NCBI RefSeq assembly: GCF_900143095.1
Contig: NZ_FRDA01000008.1
Span: forward strand, 171,853 to 235,852
Length of the DNA stretch: 64,000 bases
DNA from: Pseudomonas asturiensis
Lineage (GTDB): Bacteria; Pseudomonadota; Gammaproteobacteria; Pseudomonadales; Pseudomonadaceae
Direction of reading: 5' to 3'
Translations under genes and position numbers: made by a program
Notes under the pieces: generated by a model
The model's input: the letters and a program-made list of their open reading frames with translations, nothing else
Databases searched by the model: none
What the model was told of the DNA's origin: nothing
Shown here: piece after piece, positions 27,994 through 36,264 of the stretch
How the letters are laid out: each line of letters opens with the position of its first letter
Position numbering within the stretch: position 1 is the first letter of the stretch

Positions 27994-28042
27994 TGGTGGG
28001 TCGTGTGGGATTCGAACCTACGACCAATTGGTTAAAAGCCAA
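27994..28042 (-). other. tRNA-Lys (TTT) 3' fragment: element attachment site
   Basis: The minus strand carries the 3' half of tRNA-Lys: anticodon loop CTTTTAA, variable region, T-loop TTCGAAT and the ACCCACCA end. The 5' half is missing and homology stops just past the anticodon stem. One T-stem base differs from the usual sequence, leaving an A-C mismatch. This is what remains of a tRNA-Lys 3' end duplicated by integration. Given the minus orientation, the inserted element extends to the right and the intact tRNA-Lys should lie at its far end. Confidence 0.82.
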
Positions 28043-28048
28043 TTGGTC
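28022..28048. repeat. Inverted repeat at the attachment core
   Basis: GACCAATTGG and CCAATTGGTC are perfect ten-base arms around the seven-base centre TTAAAAG, the complement of the anticodon loop. Tyrosine recombinases that use tRNA genes often bind such arms and exchange strands across a seven-base overlap. The role here is inferred. Confidence 0.6.
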
Positions 28049-28101
28049 GGAGAGCTGAAACAGGACCCCGCTTGAGATCGTTTCGTATCCCAAACCGCAG
28101 T

Positions 28102-28121
28102 CTCTAATGTCCCCATTAGAG
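28102..28121 (+). promoter_or_regulatory. Hairpin in front of parA
   Basis: CTCTAATG and CATTAGAG form a perfect eight-base stem with loop TCCC, ending 10 bases before the parA ATG. The AGAGG that could serve as ribosome binding site lies in its 3' arm. It could be an operator for ParA autoregulation or an RBS-masking hairpin. Confidence 0.5.
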
Positions 28122-28131
28122 GCTTTATATC

Positions 28132-28992
28132 ATGTTCATAACTTCGCTTGTGTCCACCAAAGGTGGTGTCGGGAAGACCACACTGGCCGCCAATCTGGGT
28201 GGTTTCTGCGCAGATTCCGGCTTGAAGGTTCTACTCATAGACATGGACCCGGTCCAGCCTTCCCTCTCGTCCTACTACCCCATGGCCGAGGAGGTCAGCG
28301 GGGGAATTTTCGATCTGATCGCGCACAACCAGACAGATCCTGAAAAAATCATTTCGCGGACCAGTATCCCAAACTTATCGCTGATCCTGTCAAACGACCC
28401 GAACAATCAGTTGATCAACCTCCTGCTCCAGGCACCGGACGGTCGGCTTCGACTGGCTCTCTTGCTGAAAGCATTTTCGGATCAGTTTGACCTGATACTC
28501 ATCGACACCCAAGGCGCTCGTAGCGTCATGCTGGAGATGGTGGTCCTGGCATCAGATCTGGCGGTCTCTCCTTTGCAGCCCAATATGCTGAGTGCCCGTG
28601 AATTCAATCGTGGCACCTTGCACATGCTCGAAGGGCTCCGCCCTTACTCTCGCCTCGGCCTGAACATTCCTCCCATCAAAGTCGTGGTGAACTGCCTCGA
28701 CCAGACCAACGATGCTCGAGCAATCCACCAAGCGATCAGGGCGACATTTTCCGAAAACAATGAGATTGAGGTGGTTCAAAGCACTGTCCCGGCTTCTGTA
28801 ATTTTCCGTCAGGCCTCTACCTCGGGCATGTCCGCACACAGGATCGAGTACAAACAACCCAGCAACCGTCGCGCCCCAAGCGCCCTGCAGGTCATTCGGG
28901 AACTCGCTATAGAGCTCCTTCCGCAGTGGTCCACTCGTTTCCAGGCTATGACCGAGAACGCTGTAGAAACACTCGTTAAAGGGGACCACTGA
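28132..28992 (+). CDS. parA: ParA/Soj family ATPase of the integrative element
   Basis: A 286-residue deviant Walker ATPase: STKGGVGKTT at residues 8-17, LLIDMDPVQPS near 35 and LILIDTQGA near 123. It is the first gene inside the attachment site, the usual place for parA/soj in PFGI-1/PAPI-1-type elements, where it supports maintenance of the excised circle. The partner ParB is at 32363-34117. A short coupled frame and a DUF2786 gene follow. Confidence 0.92.
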   Translation: MFITSLVSTKGGVGKTTLAANLGGFCADSGLKVLLIDMDPVQPSLSSYYPMAEEVSGGIFDLIAHNQTDPEKIISRTSIPNLSLILSNDPNNQLINLLLQAPDGRLRLALLLKAFSDQFDLILIDTQGARSVMLEMVVLASDLAVSPLQPNMLSAREFNRGTLHMLEGLRPYSRLGLNIPPIKVVVNCLDQTNDARAIHQAIRATFSENNEIEVVQSTVPASVIFRQASTSGMSAHRIEYKQPSNRRAPSALQVIRELAIELLPQWSTRFQAMTENAVETLVKGDH

Positions 28993-28993
28993 C

Positions 28994-29089
28994 ATGGCAA
29001 CTTTGTCCGGCTGTGACGAAAAAACAGGCGGTGCATATCCGTTGTGGGAAGACTCGCTGACCAGCAGCGCCATTGGGGAGGCTGCGTGA
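28994..29089 (+). CDS. Small 31-residue ORF coupled to the DUF2786 gene
   Basis: This short frame starts two bases after the parA stop and ends in TGATG, where its TGA overlaps the ATG of the next gene. That tight junction suggests it is translated, at least to couple the two genes. The peptide (MATLSGCDEKTGGAYPLW...) resembles nothing I recognise. Confidence 0.4.
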   Translation: MATLSGCDEKTGGAYPLWEDSLTSSAIGEAA

Positions 29090-29781
29090 TGGATCGTCAA
29101 AAAATAATTGATAAAGTCATCAAATGTTTCGCGTTGGCACGCTCAGAGGGCGCATCGCCTAACGAGGCGGAGACCGCGTTGCGTCAGGGCCGTAAGCTCA
29201 TGGAACAGTACCAGCTCGACGAACTTGAGGTCGACGCGCACTTGGCTTGTGAAGCGTCAGTTCCGACTGGTACAAAACGAGCTCCGCCCACCTGGCTACA
29301 CAACCTGGCCAGCACATGCGCGAGCGCTTTCGACTGCGACTGCATCGCTGTGTGCTATTCGGCAGAGTGGCGATTCAAATTCATTGGCTTGAGCGTCTCG
29401 CCAGATCTGGCCACCTATGCCTATTCGGCCCTTCATCAGCAACTGATTCTCGCTCGTCGACAACACGTATCGCAGCTCACACGCTGTAATCCGACCACAA
29501 AGAGACGCCGTGGCCGGATCTTTGCCGAAGCATGGGTCGACGCAGTCGCGAGTAATGTCTATCAGTTCGCTGGAAAACAGGACGAACAAACCCGACAAGC
29601 CATCAGTGCCTATCTCGGTTTACATCACCCCACCGTAATCGAAAAAGAGCTTGAGCTGACCTCGGCCAAGGGGCATGACCTGAAATCGAAACATCAGGGG
29701 TGGGAGAAAGGATTATCAGCCGCCCTGCACAGAGGGGTTAGTCAGAATTCAGCCTCCGCAGCAAGACTTGGAGGGGCATGA
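29089..29781 (+). CDS. DUF2786 domain protein of the integrative element
   Basis: A 230-residue protein. The N-terminal 40 residues (KIIDKVIKCFALARSEGASPNEAETAL) match DUF2786, a domain found in phage and mobile-element proteins; the rest resembles the C-terminal region paired with it. Biochemical function is unknown. The start is fixed by the TGATG junction with the preceding small ORF, and the stop overlaps the dnaB start. Confidence 0.75.
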   Translation: MDRQKIIDKVIKCFALARSEGASPNEAETALRQGRKLMEQYQLDELEVDAHLACEASVPTGTKRAPPTWLHNLASTCASAFDCDCIAVCYSAEWRFKFIGLSVSPDLATYAYSALHQQLILARRQHVSQLTRCNPTTKRRRGRIFAEAWVDAVASNVYQFAGKQDEQTRQAISAYLGLHHPTVIEKELELTSAKGHDLKSKHQGWEKGLSAALHRGVSQNSASAARLGGA

Positions 29782-31127
29782 TGAATATTTCAGACATGTC
29801 CCCGCCGCATTCGGTTGAGGCCGAACAAGCCGTACTGGGCGGCCTCATGCTGGACAACGAAGCCTGGGATCTGATCGCAGATCGTGTCCACGCGGACGAC
29901 TTTTTCAAGCGCGAACACAAGCTGATATTTCAGAGCATCTCGGTGCTGGCCGAGGCGAACAAGCCATTTGATGTGGTCACAGTCGCCGACTCAATGCCCA
30001 GCATCGAGGAGGCCGGCGGTTTGGCTTACTTGAGTGACATCGCCAGAAACACCCCATCGGTTGCCAATATCAAGACCTACTCCGACATCGTGAGTAATCG
30101 CGCTCACCTTCGGCGGCTGATCTCGCACGGCTATGCATGCGCTCGGGAGGCGTCTGACCCCCAAGCGGTTGCGTCCGTTGTCCAGGACGTCATCGAGCAG
30201 AACCTGTTTGCTCTGGGACAAGGCCAACAGACATCCGACTTTGTCGACGTCAACAAGATGCTTTTGCGGGTGGTCGACAAGATAGATCTGCGTTTTAACG
30301 CTGGAGAGTCGGTCGTGGGAGTGCCTACAGGACTCACAGATCTCGACGAATTGACGGGCGGATTACAACCTGCGGACCTGATTATCGTTGCTGCCAGGCC
30401 ATCAATGGGTAAGACCAGCCTGGCGCTGAACTTCGTCGATCCTGCGCTGCAAAAAGACGAACGATCTACCGTCCAGATCTATAGCCTCGAAATGCCTGCC
30501 GAAGCGCTCATCTACCGCCTTCTATCGATCCTTGGGCATCTGAACCTGGAGAAACTGATACGTGGTCAACTCGAAGATGAGGACTGGCCGAAGCTCGCGA
30601 TGGCGGTAGCCAAGCTCAACTCCTACGGTGACCGCCTTGTCATCGACGATCAAGCGGGGCTGACTCCGTCTGCCATACGAGCGCGTGCCCGCAGAGGCGC
30701 AAGACAGTTCGGGAAACCGGCACTGATCTTGATCGACTATCTGCAGATGATGCAGTGCCCAGGCAGAGAAAACCGGGCCAATGAAATCAGCGAGATATCT
30801 CGGTCACTCAAAGCGCTGGCCAAGGAATTCCAATGTCCGGTCGTAGCGCTCTCTCAACTCAATAGGGAACTTGAGAGGCGTCCGAACAAACGGCCAATCA
30901 ACGCAGACCTCCGCGACTCAGGTGCGATTGAGCAGGATGCAGATCTGATTCTGTTTGTGTACCGAGATGAGGTCTACAACAACGACACCGAGCACAAAGG
31001 CATCGCCGAGCTGATTGTTGGCAAGCACAGGAATGGCTCACTCGGCACAGTCAGAACCGCCTTCATCCCCCAGCACACTCGTTTTACAAACCTGTCGGCC
31101 AGCACGTGGCAAGGAGCTCGAGCATGA
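29778..31127 (+). CDS. dnaB: DnaB-type replicative helicase
   Basis: A 449-residue DnaB. The N-terminal domain opens PPHSVEAEQAVLGGLML, and the RecA-like domain has a Walker A variant ARPSMGKTS near residue 210, LILIDYLQMM near 310 and the LSQLNRELERRPNKRP segment. DnaB encoded by this element class probably replicates the excised circle independently of the host copy. It lies between parA and parB, as in related elements. Confidence 0.92.
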   Translation: MMNISDMSPPHSVEAEQAVLGGLMLDNEAWDLIADRVHADDFFKREHKLIFQSISVLAEANKPFDVVTVADSMPSIEEAGGLAYLSDIARNTPSVANIKTYSDIVSNRAHLRRLISHGYACAREASDPQAVASVVQDVIEQNLFALGQGQQTSDFVDVNKMLLRVVDKIDLRFNAGESVVGVPTGLTDLDELTGGLQPADLIIVAARPSMGKTSLALNFVDPALQKDERSTVQIYSLEMPAEALIYRLLSILGHLNLEKLIRGQLEDEDWPKLAMAVAKLNSYGDRLVIDDQAGLTPSAIRARARRGARQFGKPALILIDYLQMMQCPGRENRANEISEISRSLKALAKEFQCPVVALSQLNRELERRPNKRPINADLRDSGAIEQDADLILFVYRDEVYNNDTEHKGIAELIVGKHRNGSLGTVRTAFIPQHTRFTNLSASTWQGARA

Positions 31128-31465
31128 GCACCCAGAACACCCCTTTCTTGATCACCCATCAGTGCTGCAACTGCGGCCACCACCTGCCCCGCACTGCGGT
31201 GCTCGCAACGCCAGGACAGCAGCCGGAGTGCCCGAGATGCCACTCCGGCGAATTCATTGAGCTGGAGCCGTTGGGCGCAGAGTGGCGCGTCACTTCAATC
31301 AACAAAGCCCCCCGCAGTAATGAATACACAGTGGTGTTTCGCGTGAAGCCGGCAGGTTCACAAAAAGCATTCATGCAGATGCTGACAGACACATTCATTG
31401 ATCACGAAGTTGAAATCGTAGAGATGCAGTCCGGCAACAAGCTCACAGCGTCTGGAGGGAAATGA
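31124..31465 (+). CDS. Hypothetical protein with zinc-ribbon-like cysteines
   Basis: A 113-residue protein whose ATG overlaps the dnaB stop by four bases. CCNCGHH near residue 15 and CPRCHSG near 35 form a probable zinc ribbon; the rest is a small alpha/beta domain. I do not recognise a named family. Position suggests an accessory role in replication or its control. Confidence 0.65.
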   Translation: MSTQNTPFLITHQCCNCGHHLPRTAVLATPGQQPECPRCHSGEFIELEPLGAEWRVTSINKAPRSNEYTVVFRVKPAGSQKAFMQMLTDTFIDHEVEIVEMQSGNKLTASGGK

Positions 31466-31466
31466 A

Positions 31467-31868
31467 ATGGAGTACTACCACCGCACCGACGAGGATCTTC
31501 CATTGCAGTCTGACCGTGAGCGCGAGCGGCTTCGTATTGAACAGGCAATGGCCGAATTTCTGAGCCGTGGGGGCTCAATCGACACAGTCGCACCCAGCCA
31601 ACGTTCAAGTGAGCCCAATTTCATCATCAATGCTGAGAAGACGGCTCAACTGAAGGCAAATCCTGCATCCCAGGCAAAAAAGAAAGCCGATGTATTCACA
31701 GATACAGAGCTGGCTCGGTTGTTGAAAGCGCATTGCACTGCGGGTGCGTCCCTTCAGTCCGCTGCCGGGACACTCAATCAGACAATCAAACGCTGCGAGG
31801 TTATTGCCCGCAGGTATCAGATCCCCTTTCGCTCAGCCGCCTTCAGTAAATCGAGGGCACATCAATGA
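31467..31868 (+). CDS. Hypothetical protein of the replication block
   Basis: A 133-residue, highly charged protein. The N-terminal third (DRERERLRIEQAMAEFL) is probably helical and the C-terminal third resembles a small helix-turn-helix-like region (LARLLKAHCTAGASLQSAAGTL). It starts one base after the zinc-ribbon gene and its stop overlaps the HicA-like gene. No family recognised. Confidence 0.6.
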   Translation: MEYYHRTDEDLPLQSDRERERLRIEQAMAEFLSRGGSIDTVAPSQRSSEPNFIINAEKTAQLKANPASQAKKKADVFTDTELARLLKAHCTAGASLQSAAGTLNQTIKRCEVIARRYQIPFRSAAFSKSRAHQ

Positions 31869-32110
31869 GCAATCTGAGCATTTCTCTGAAAGGGACGAAA
31901 AAGTCGTTACAGGAATTGGCTGTGTTCGCCATATCACAGGGATGGGCGATACATCGCACAGGGGGCGGGCATATCAAGTTCACCAAGGGCGGATGCCCCC
32001 CTATCTACACATCTTTCACACCCAGCGACCAGAGGGCGAGCCTCAACGCTCGCGCTCGACTGCGCCGCGCACAATCCCTCAGCCTCGATGGAGAACACCA
32101 TGCTGAATAA
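31865..32110 (+). CDS. HicA-like small protein
   Basis: An 81-residue protein with the pattern of the HicA mRNA-interferase fold: an amphipathic helix followed by GWAIHRTGGGHIKFTKGG, where HicA toxins have a GxH(H)xF motif with the catalytic histidine, and a C-terminal helix. The following gene encodes a ribbon-helix-helix protein. A toxin-antitoxin role is possible, but the fold also occurs in non-toxic dsRNA-binding-like proteins. Confidence 0.6.
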   Translation: MSNLSISLKGTKKSLQELAVFAISQGWAIHRTGGGHIKFTKGGCPPIYTSFTPSDQRASLNARARLRRAQSLSLDGEHHAE

Positions 32111-32360
32111 AGACGCTGTGAGTCTTCACGACGACAAAGACGACAAATTCGTTATCCGCCTACCGACAGGAATGCGCGGTCGTGTCCGCGGTGCGGCCAA
32201 ACTCAACCGTCGCTCAATGAACTCTGAAATCGTGAGCAGGATTGAAGCGAGTCTGCGTCACGAGCAGGAAATTGCGCGACTAACGGCGGTGATCGATGTG
32301 TTGCTCAAAGGCGGCACTCCCGCCAGCAACGTGATTCAGCTTCCTGAGGCGGGACAATAG
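32100..32360 (+). CDS. Arc-type ribbon-helix-helix protein
   Basis: An 86-residue DNA-binding protein. KFVIRLPTGMRGRVRGAA gives the beta strand and first helix and NRRSMNSEIVSRIEASL the second helix of an Arc/MetJ domain. ATG 32100 is preferred over 32088 because GGAG lies eight bases upstream; it overlaps the HicA-like gene by eleven bases. It could be the antitoxin or repressor of that pair, or a regulator of the parB operon. Confidence 0.75.
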   Translation: MLNKDAVSLHDDKDDKFVIRLPTGMRGRVRGAAKLNRRSMNSEIVSRIEASLRHEQEIARLTAVIDVLLKGGTPASNVIQLPEAGQ

Positions 32361-32362
32361 AC

Positions 32363-34117
32363 ATGGCGAGCAAACTCACTGCGGAAGAGATATCCAGCAA
32401 GTTGTTAACCGGTTCTTTCAGCCGGTCTGGCCCTACCGTGGACCGCCTCCCCGATCCAGTTGGGGACACACCCATGGTCCTGACACTGGATGATATGACG
32501 GCTTACGCGAACAACCCTCGCACCGTAACCAATGCCAAGTACCAAGAGATAAAGGAGTCGATTCGCCAACGGGGCCTTGATCAGCCCCCGTCCGTCACTC
32601 GTCGCCCAGGAGACACGAAATACACAATCCGGAACGGCGGCAACACACGGCTAGCCATTCTTCGCGAGCTGTATACCGAGACCGGGGAAGACCGCTTCTA
32701 TCGGCACAATGTGTTATTTCGTCCTTGGGATAGTGGACGCGGGGAAATTATCGCACTCACAGGCCACCTCGCTGAAAACGATCTGCGTGGCGCTCTGATG
32801 TTCATTGAACGTGCAGTGGGCATCGAGAATGCCCGCGCCATCTATGAAGCAGAAGCCGGCGAACAGATATCACAAAGAGAGTTGGTGCGCAGGCTGCGTG
32901 AAGATGGCTATCCAGTCTCACAGTCGCACATCAGCAAAATGCAGGAAACCGTCCGCTGCCTTCTTCCGGTGATACCGGCCGCCCTGTACTCAGGGTTAGG
33001 AAAACCTCAGATAGAGCGGTTGCTGTCACTTCGAAAAGCTGGTGGTCAGACATGGTCCACCCACACCGAGGGCAAGGAGCACATACCGGACTTCGAAGGT
33101 TTATTTCAAGACGTATTGTCCCTTTTTGATGGTGATGCCAGTGAATTTGTATATGAACGAGTTCAGGACGAACTGATCAGCCACATGCAGACTGGCACTG
33201 GGCTCACCTACGAGCAGATCCTGCTAACGCTCAGCGAAAATCAAAATCAGGCACGGCGCTCTGCCGTGATCGAATCTCCGGTTAACCTCTCCCCGGCTCA
33301 ACCTATCCAACCAAATCTCCCGGATCCCAATGGTGATGAGGACGCAGGTAAATCGACCGCCCCTCCCCTGCAGCCGTCGTCCACAGGTCCTGCCCCAAAA
33401 TCCGAAGTCCTCAATGGTTCAACACGCCCGAGAAACATCAAAACGGACACAAAGCCTCAGGGTGAAGATGTTTTCCTTTCGGAAGAAGAACTCGCTGCGA
33501 GGCTCGCTGGTCACGTCGTAACTCCGGTCGCAACAAGCGATCGAGTGATCGATATGAAGCGGCAGCTGGCCGCGCTCGATGGAGAAAACCTACCTGACTT
33601 CAATGCGAATGCGCTGATCTCGATTCCTGTCCAGGCCGGTGGGTTACACCCTATCTCTGACGTCTGGTACATCGAGCGAGTGATCGATGAGCCGCATGAA
33701 CTGCGGCCGGTCATAGCACAACTGGCTCGGGAAATTGCGTATCTGTCGGGCATCGGTCCAGACAGCGTTATTGATGTACCCGGAGGTCTCGGGTTCATTT
33801 GCCAAGAACCTCCTCAGGACGCTGAGTTGACAGATCTCGCCAATCACGCGTTGACCCTTTTGCAATCCATCAGCGGCGTGTACGCAATCGCCTTGACCAA
33901 AGAGACCCCGGAACAGCCTCTGGATGTTTCAGAATTCCAGTTCACTGCTGCGCTGGGCCAACTGCTGCTCGGTAGCCCCAGGTATGAAGATCGTGACGCA
34001 GTGCTTGAGGGACGCATGGACGATGCCTGCATCGTGAAGCTTTTCCGACTTATTCGACTCGGCCGCCGACTGGTTGAACTTGAGCTGAGGAGCGTGAGAG
34101 AGGTTCAGATCTCATGA
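32363..34117 (+). CDS. parB: ParB-family partition protein of the integrative element
   Basis: A 584-residue protein of the ParB/RepB/Spo0J superfamily, in the large version typical of PFGI-1-type elements. The ParB nuclease-like domain is at about 35-160 (VLTLDDMTAYANNPR, IRNGGNTRLAILRELY), a helix-turn-helix follows at about 170-200 (ISQRELVRRLREDGYPVSQS), then a proline-rich linker (about 310-370) and an unassigned C-terminal domain. It should work with ParA at a centromere site, possibly one of the palindrome families downstream. Confidence 0.88.
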   Translation: MASKLTAEEISSKLLTGSFSRSGPTVDRLPDPVGDTPMVLTLDDMTAYANNPRTVTNAKYQEIKESIRQRGLDQPPSVTRRPGDTKYTIRNGGNTRLAILRELYTETGEDRFYRHNVLFRPWDSGRGEIIALTGHLAENDLRGALMFIERAVGIENARAIYEAEAGEQISQRELVRRLREDGYPVSQSHISKMQETVRCLLPVIPAALYSGLGKPQIERLLSLRKAGGQTWSTHTEGKEHIPDFEGLFQDVLSLFDGDASEFVYERVQDELISHMQTGTGLTYEQILLTLSENQNQARRSAVIESPVNLSPAQPIQPNLPDPNGDEDAGKSTAPPLQPSSTGPAPKSEVLNGSTRPRNIKTDTKPQGEDVFLSEEELAARLAGHVVTPVATSDRVIDMKRQLAALDGENLPDFNANALISIPVQAGGLHPISDVWYIERVIDEPHELRPVIAQLAREIAYLSGIGPDSVIDVPGGLGFICQEPPQDAELTDLANHALTLLQSISGVYAIALTKETPEQPLDVSEFQFTAALGQLLLGSPRYEDRDAVLEGRMDDACIVKLFRLIRLGRRLVELELRSVREVQIS

Positions 34118-34153
34118 GGCTTTTTTCCGACGTTGTGAGACAGGAGTTTGGTC

Positions 34154-34891
34154 ATGTCGAAAAAACATAACCCCCTCAACGAAGCCATGGTTGCTCAGAT
34201 CCTGCATCACCTGCGCAACGGAGAATTTAGGCGCTGCATCGATATGGGTCTGGATCCGGAGATATTGGTCATGCTCCAGCACCCTTCCTCTCAAAGCGTC
34301 CTGCTGAATTCTGCGGTGACTTGGTGCCGCGTGGCCGTCGATCCGGACATGGTCAAGCGCTTGCTTTCAAACAAGGAGCGCACGGATGAAGAAAATCGCA
34401 TCGTTCAGCGTGCGCTTCGACTGGGGGCGACCACGCCCATGCTTCAAGAGTTCTTCGGGATGTCCCCGCAAGAAGTGTCCCTTCAACGAGTGCTGGTAGG
34501 TGTTCCGGGCCGTCCAGGGCGATTCCGGGACATACCGGATGACGCTCCATTATGGCACCGATTCGTCCAACTGATGGATGAGTACCACGTCGATCACACC
34601 GACGGGGTGGCTTTGCTTGATATCGCGATGATGCTGACTGAGGAGGTCAACATTCCTCCCGAGGAGCCACAAAGTCAGCCATCAGATCCTATCACCTTGG
34701 GACTTGTGTGGAACAAGATTCAAAGCTGGTTGGCTCAGGACCTTTACCCCACTGGCCAACAACGCAAGGCCTCCAGCCTCGTACTACTAGGGGACTCTCG
34801 TCAACAGTCGAAAGCCAACGCTAGCCGCAGAGCATCGACTCACAGTCAAACGGGTAAACCGGTAGGCAAGGTAGAAGGCGATCGGATGTGA
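34154..34891 (+). CDS. DUF2857 family integrative-element protein
   Basis: A 245-residue protein matching DUF2857, a conserved member of the PFGI-1-type replication block of unknown function. The N-terminus reads NEAMVAQILHHLRNGEF. ATG 34154 has AGGAG seven bases upstream and is better than TTG 34148. It lies between parB and the STY4528 gene, the standard order. Confidence 0.75.
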   Translation: MSKKHNPLNEAMVAQILHHLRNGEFRRCIDMGLDPEILVMLQHPSSQSVLLNSAVTWCRVAVDPDMVKRLLSNKERTDEENRIVQRALRLGATTPMLQEFFGMSPQEVSLQRVLVGVPGRPGRFRDIPDDAPLWHRFVQLMDEYHVDHTDGVALLDIAMMLTEEVNIPPEEPQSQPSDPITLGLVWNKIQSWLAQDLYPTGQQRKASSLVLLGDSRQQSKANASRRASTHSQTGKPVGKVEGDRM

Positions 34892-36264
34892 TGAGATCCA
34901 ACCGGCGCCCCTCATTGGGGGGAGCAATCAACGCAGCCGCCGGCGCGCTGCAAAATCATCTGCTGCTCCAGCAAATGAAGTTGGCTCTAGAGCAGAGCGC
35001 GGGCTCAGACAACAAGAAAACGGTCGCTGAACCAGGCACCGAAGAGGCATATGACGGGATCGTCTTTAGTGGTAACCCACATGAGACGGTCCCGCGTGCC
35101 CTGCTGCTTGATGATCGGCTTTCCCCACTTGAGCGCAACGCCTGGCAAGTATTTAGGCTGCTGATCAACTCTGATGGCATCACTGCTTTTCCGACTTATG
35201 AACAGTTGCGCCCGTACCTAGGCTCTGTACCAGGTAAGTCAGCGTCGAGAGAAACTGTTGCCAAGGCGCTGACGGTTCTGCGTCTTACGCGCTGGCTCAG
35301 TCTTGGACGAAGAGTACGGGACTCAATGAGCGGTAGGGTACAGGGCAACGTATACATCCTGCATGACGAGCCCGTCGGCTGCGTTGAAGCGATGGAGCTA
35401 GATCGCGACTACATGTTGCTCATAGGACAAGCCTTGGAGCACGCCAACAAAACCGTCAGGTCTGTGGCGGACATGACGTTTAAAGAGTTTGCCGCCGACC
35501 CCAATCACTCAACGGGGGTGATGCCAACTCGACTGGATGTCATCGAGAACAGATGGCGTAAGCAGGGTTGGCATGATGGGCCTCATCCCATCGACCAGTC
35601 GCGCCCCGAGGCTGAGTTCGGAATCCGAACCCCGTCGAGCAGCGATCCACTTTCACCGAGTTCGGATTCCGAACTCGGTGAAAATCCACCAAAAGCGGAT
35701 TCCGACACCCTGAGTTCGGAATCCGAACTCAGTCTGAAATCCGCCTCATTCAGCACAGTTCGGATTCCGAACTCATACAGTACGTATACGAATACAAATA
35801 CATCTGTATGTAAACGCTCTGTACCGCACGACCCTGTGCCGGGAGCGGAAGAATTGCCTCTCGGGTTTGAGCGATTCACACAAGAGCAACGCATCAAGGC
35901 AGCCACACTTTTGCAGCGTGTCGAACCGGATTTGCGCAAACCTGTAATTGACCAATGGCAACATCGTTGTAAAAGTGGAACCGTGAACAACCCGTTTGGG
36001 TATTTGCTGAGCTGCATCCAAAAAGCGTTCAGCGGTGACTTCAACGCACAATGGCAGGCACCCGCCGCCGCCCCCAAAAATTCCAATACCCTGGGTGTTG
36101 GTACGCATAAGTCATCCCAGCCAACTTCAGCTTCTTCCGTGAACGCCCAAACCCAGCCGGTCACGAGCCCCTCCCCCCGCACTCGTGACGAGTCGTCTCT
36201 TGAAACAGGACGGAGCTCGATGTTGGACATCAAGAAGCTAGTTCGGCCGAGGACTCAGGGTTGA
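34891..36264 (+). CDS. STY4528-type replication protein of the integrative element
   Basis: A 457-residue protein resembling the STY4528 pathogenicity-island replication family. A conserved N-terminal domain (about 55-190) contains a winged-helix-like stretch (LSPLERNAWQVFRLL, ETVAKALTVLRLTRWLSLG). The middle (about 240-300) is a low-complexity region rich in SDSEL and SESEL because it is coded by palindromic DNA repeats. The C-terminal part (about 320-390) has a helical domain ending in a cysteine-containing segment. The TGATG overlap with DUF2857 fixes the start, with GTG 34888 as alternative. It may be the initiator. Confidence 0.7.
   Translation: MRSNRRPSLGGAINAAAGALQNHLLLQQMKLALEQSAGSDNKKTVAEPGTEEAYDGIVFSGNPHETVPRALLLDDRLSPLERNAWQVFRLLINSDGITAFPTYEQLRPYLGSVPGKSASRETVAKALTVLRLTRWLSLGRRVRDSMSGRVQGNVYILHDEPVGCVEAMELDRDYMLLIGQALEHANKTVRSVADMTFKEFAADPNHSTGVMPTRLDVIENRWRKQGWHDGPHPIDQSRPEAEFGIRTPSSSDPLSPSSDSELGENPPKADSDTLSSESELSLKSASFSTVRIPNSYSTYTNTNTSVCKRSVPHDPVPGAEELPLGFERFTQEQRIKAATLLQRVEPDLRKPVIDQWQHRCKSGTVNNPFGYLLSCIQKAFSGDFNAQWQAPAAAPKNSNTLGVGTHKSSQPTSASSVNAQTQPVTSPSPRTRDESSLETGRSSMLDIKKLVRPRTQG
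35616..35772. repeat. Palindrome family A: four copies of GTTCGGAWTCCGAAC
   Basis: Copies lie at 35616-35630, 35651-35683, 35710-35732 and 35758-35772. All share arms GTTCGG/CCGAAC with centre AAT or ATT. The second copy extends to 15-base arms (TTTCACCGAGTTCGG and its complement) and the third to 10-base arms. A partial fifth copy is at 35696-35705. All are within the STY4528 coding sequence. Regular clustering in a replication gene suggests initiator or partition binding sites. Confidence 0.8.
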
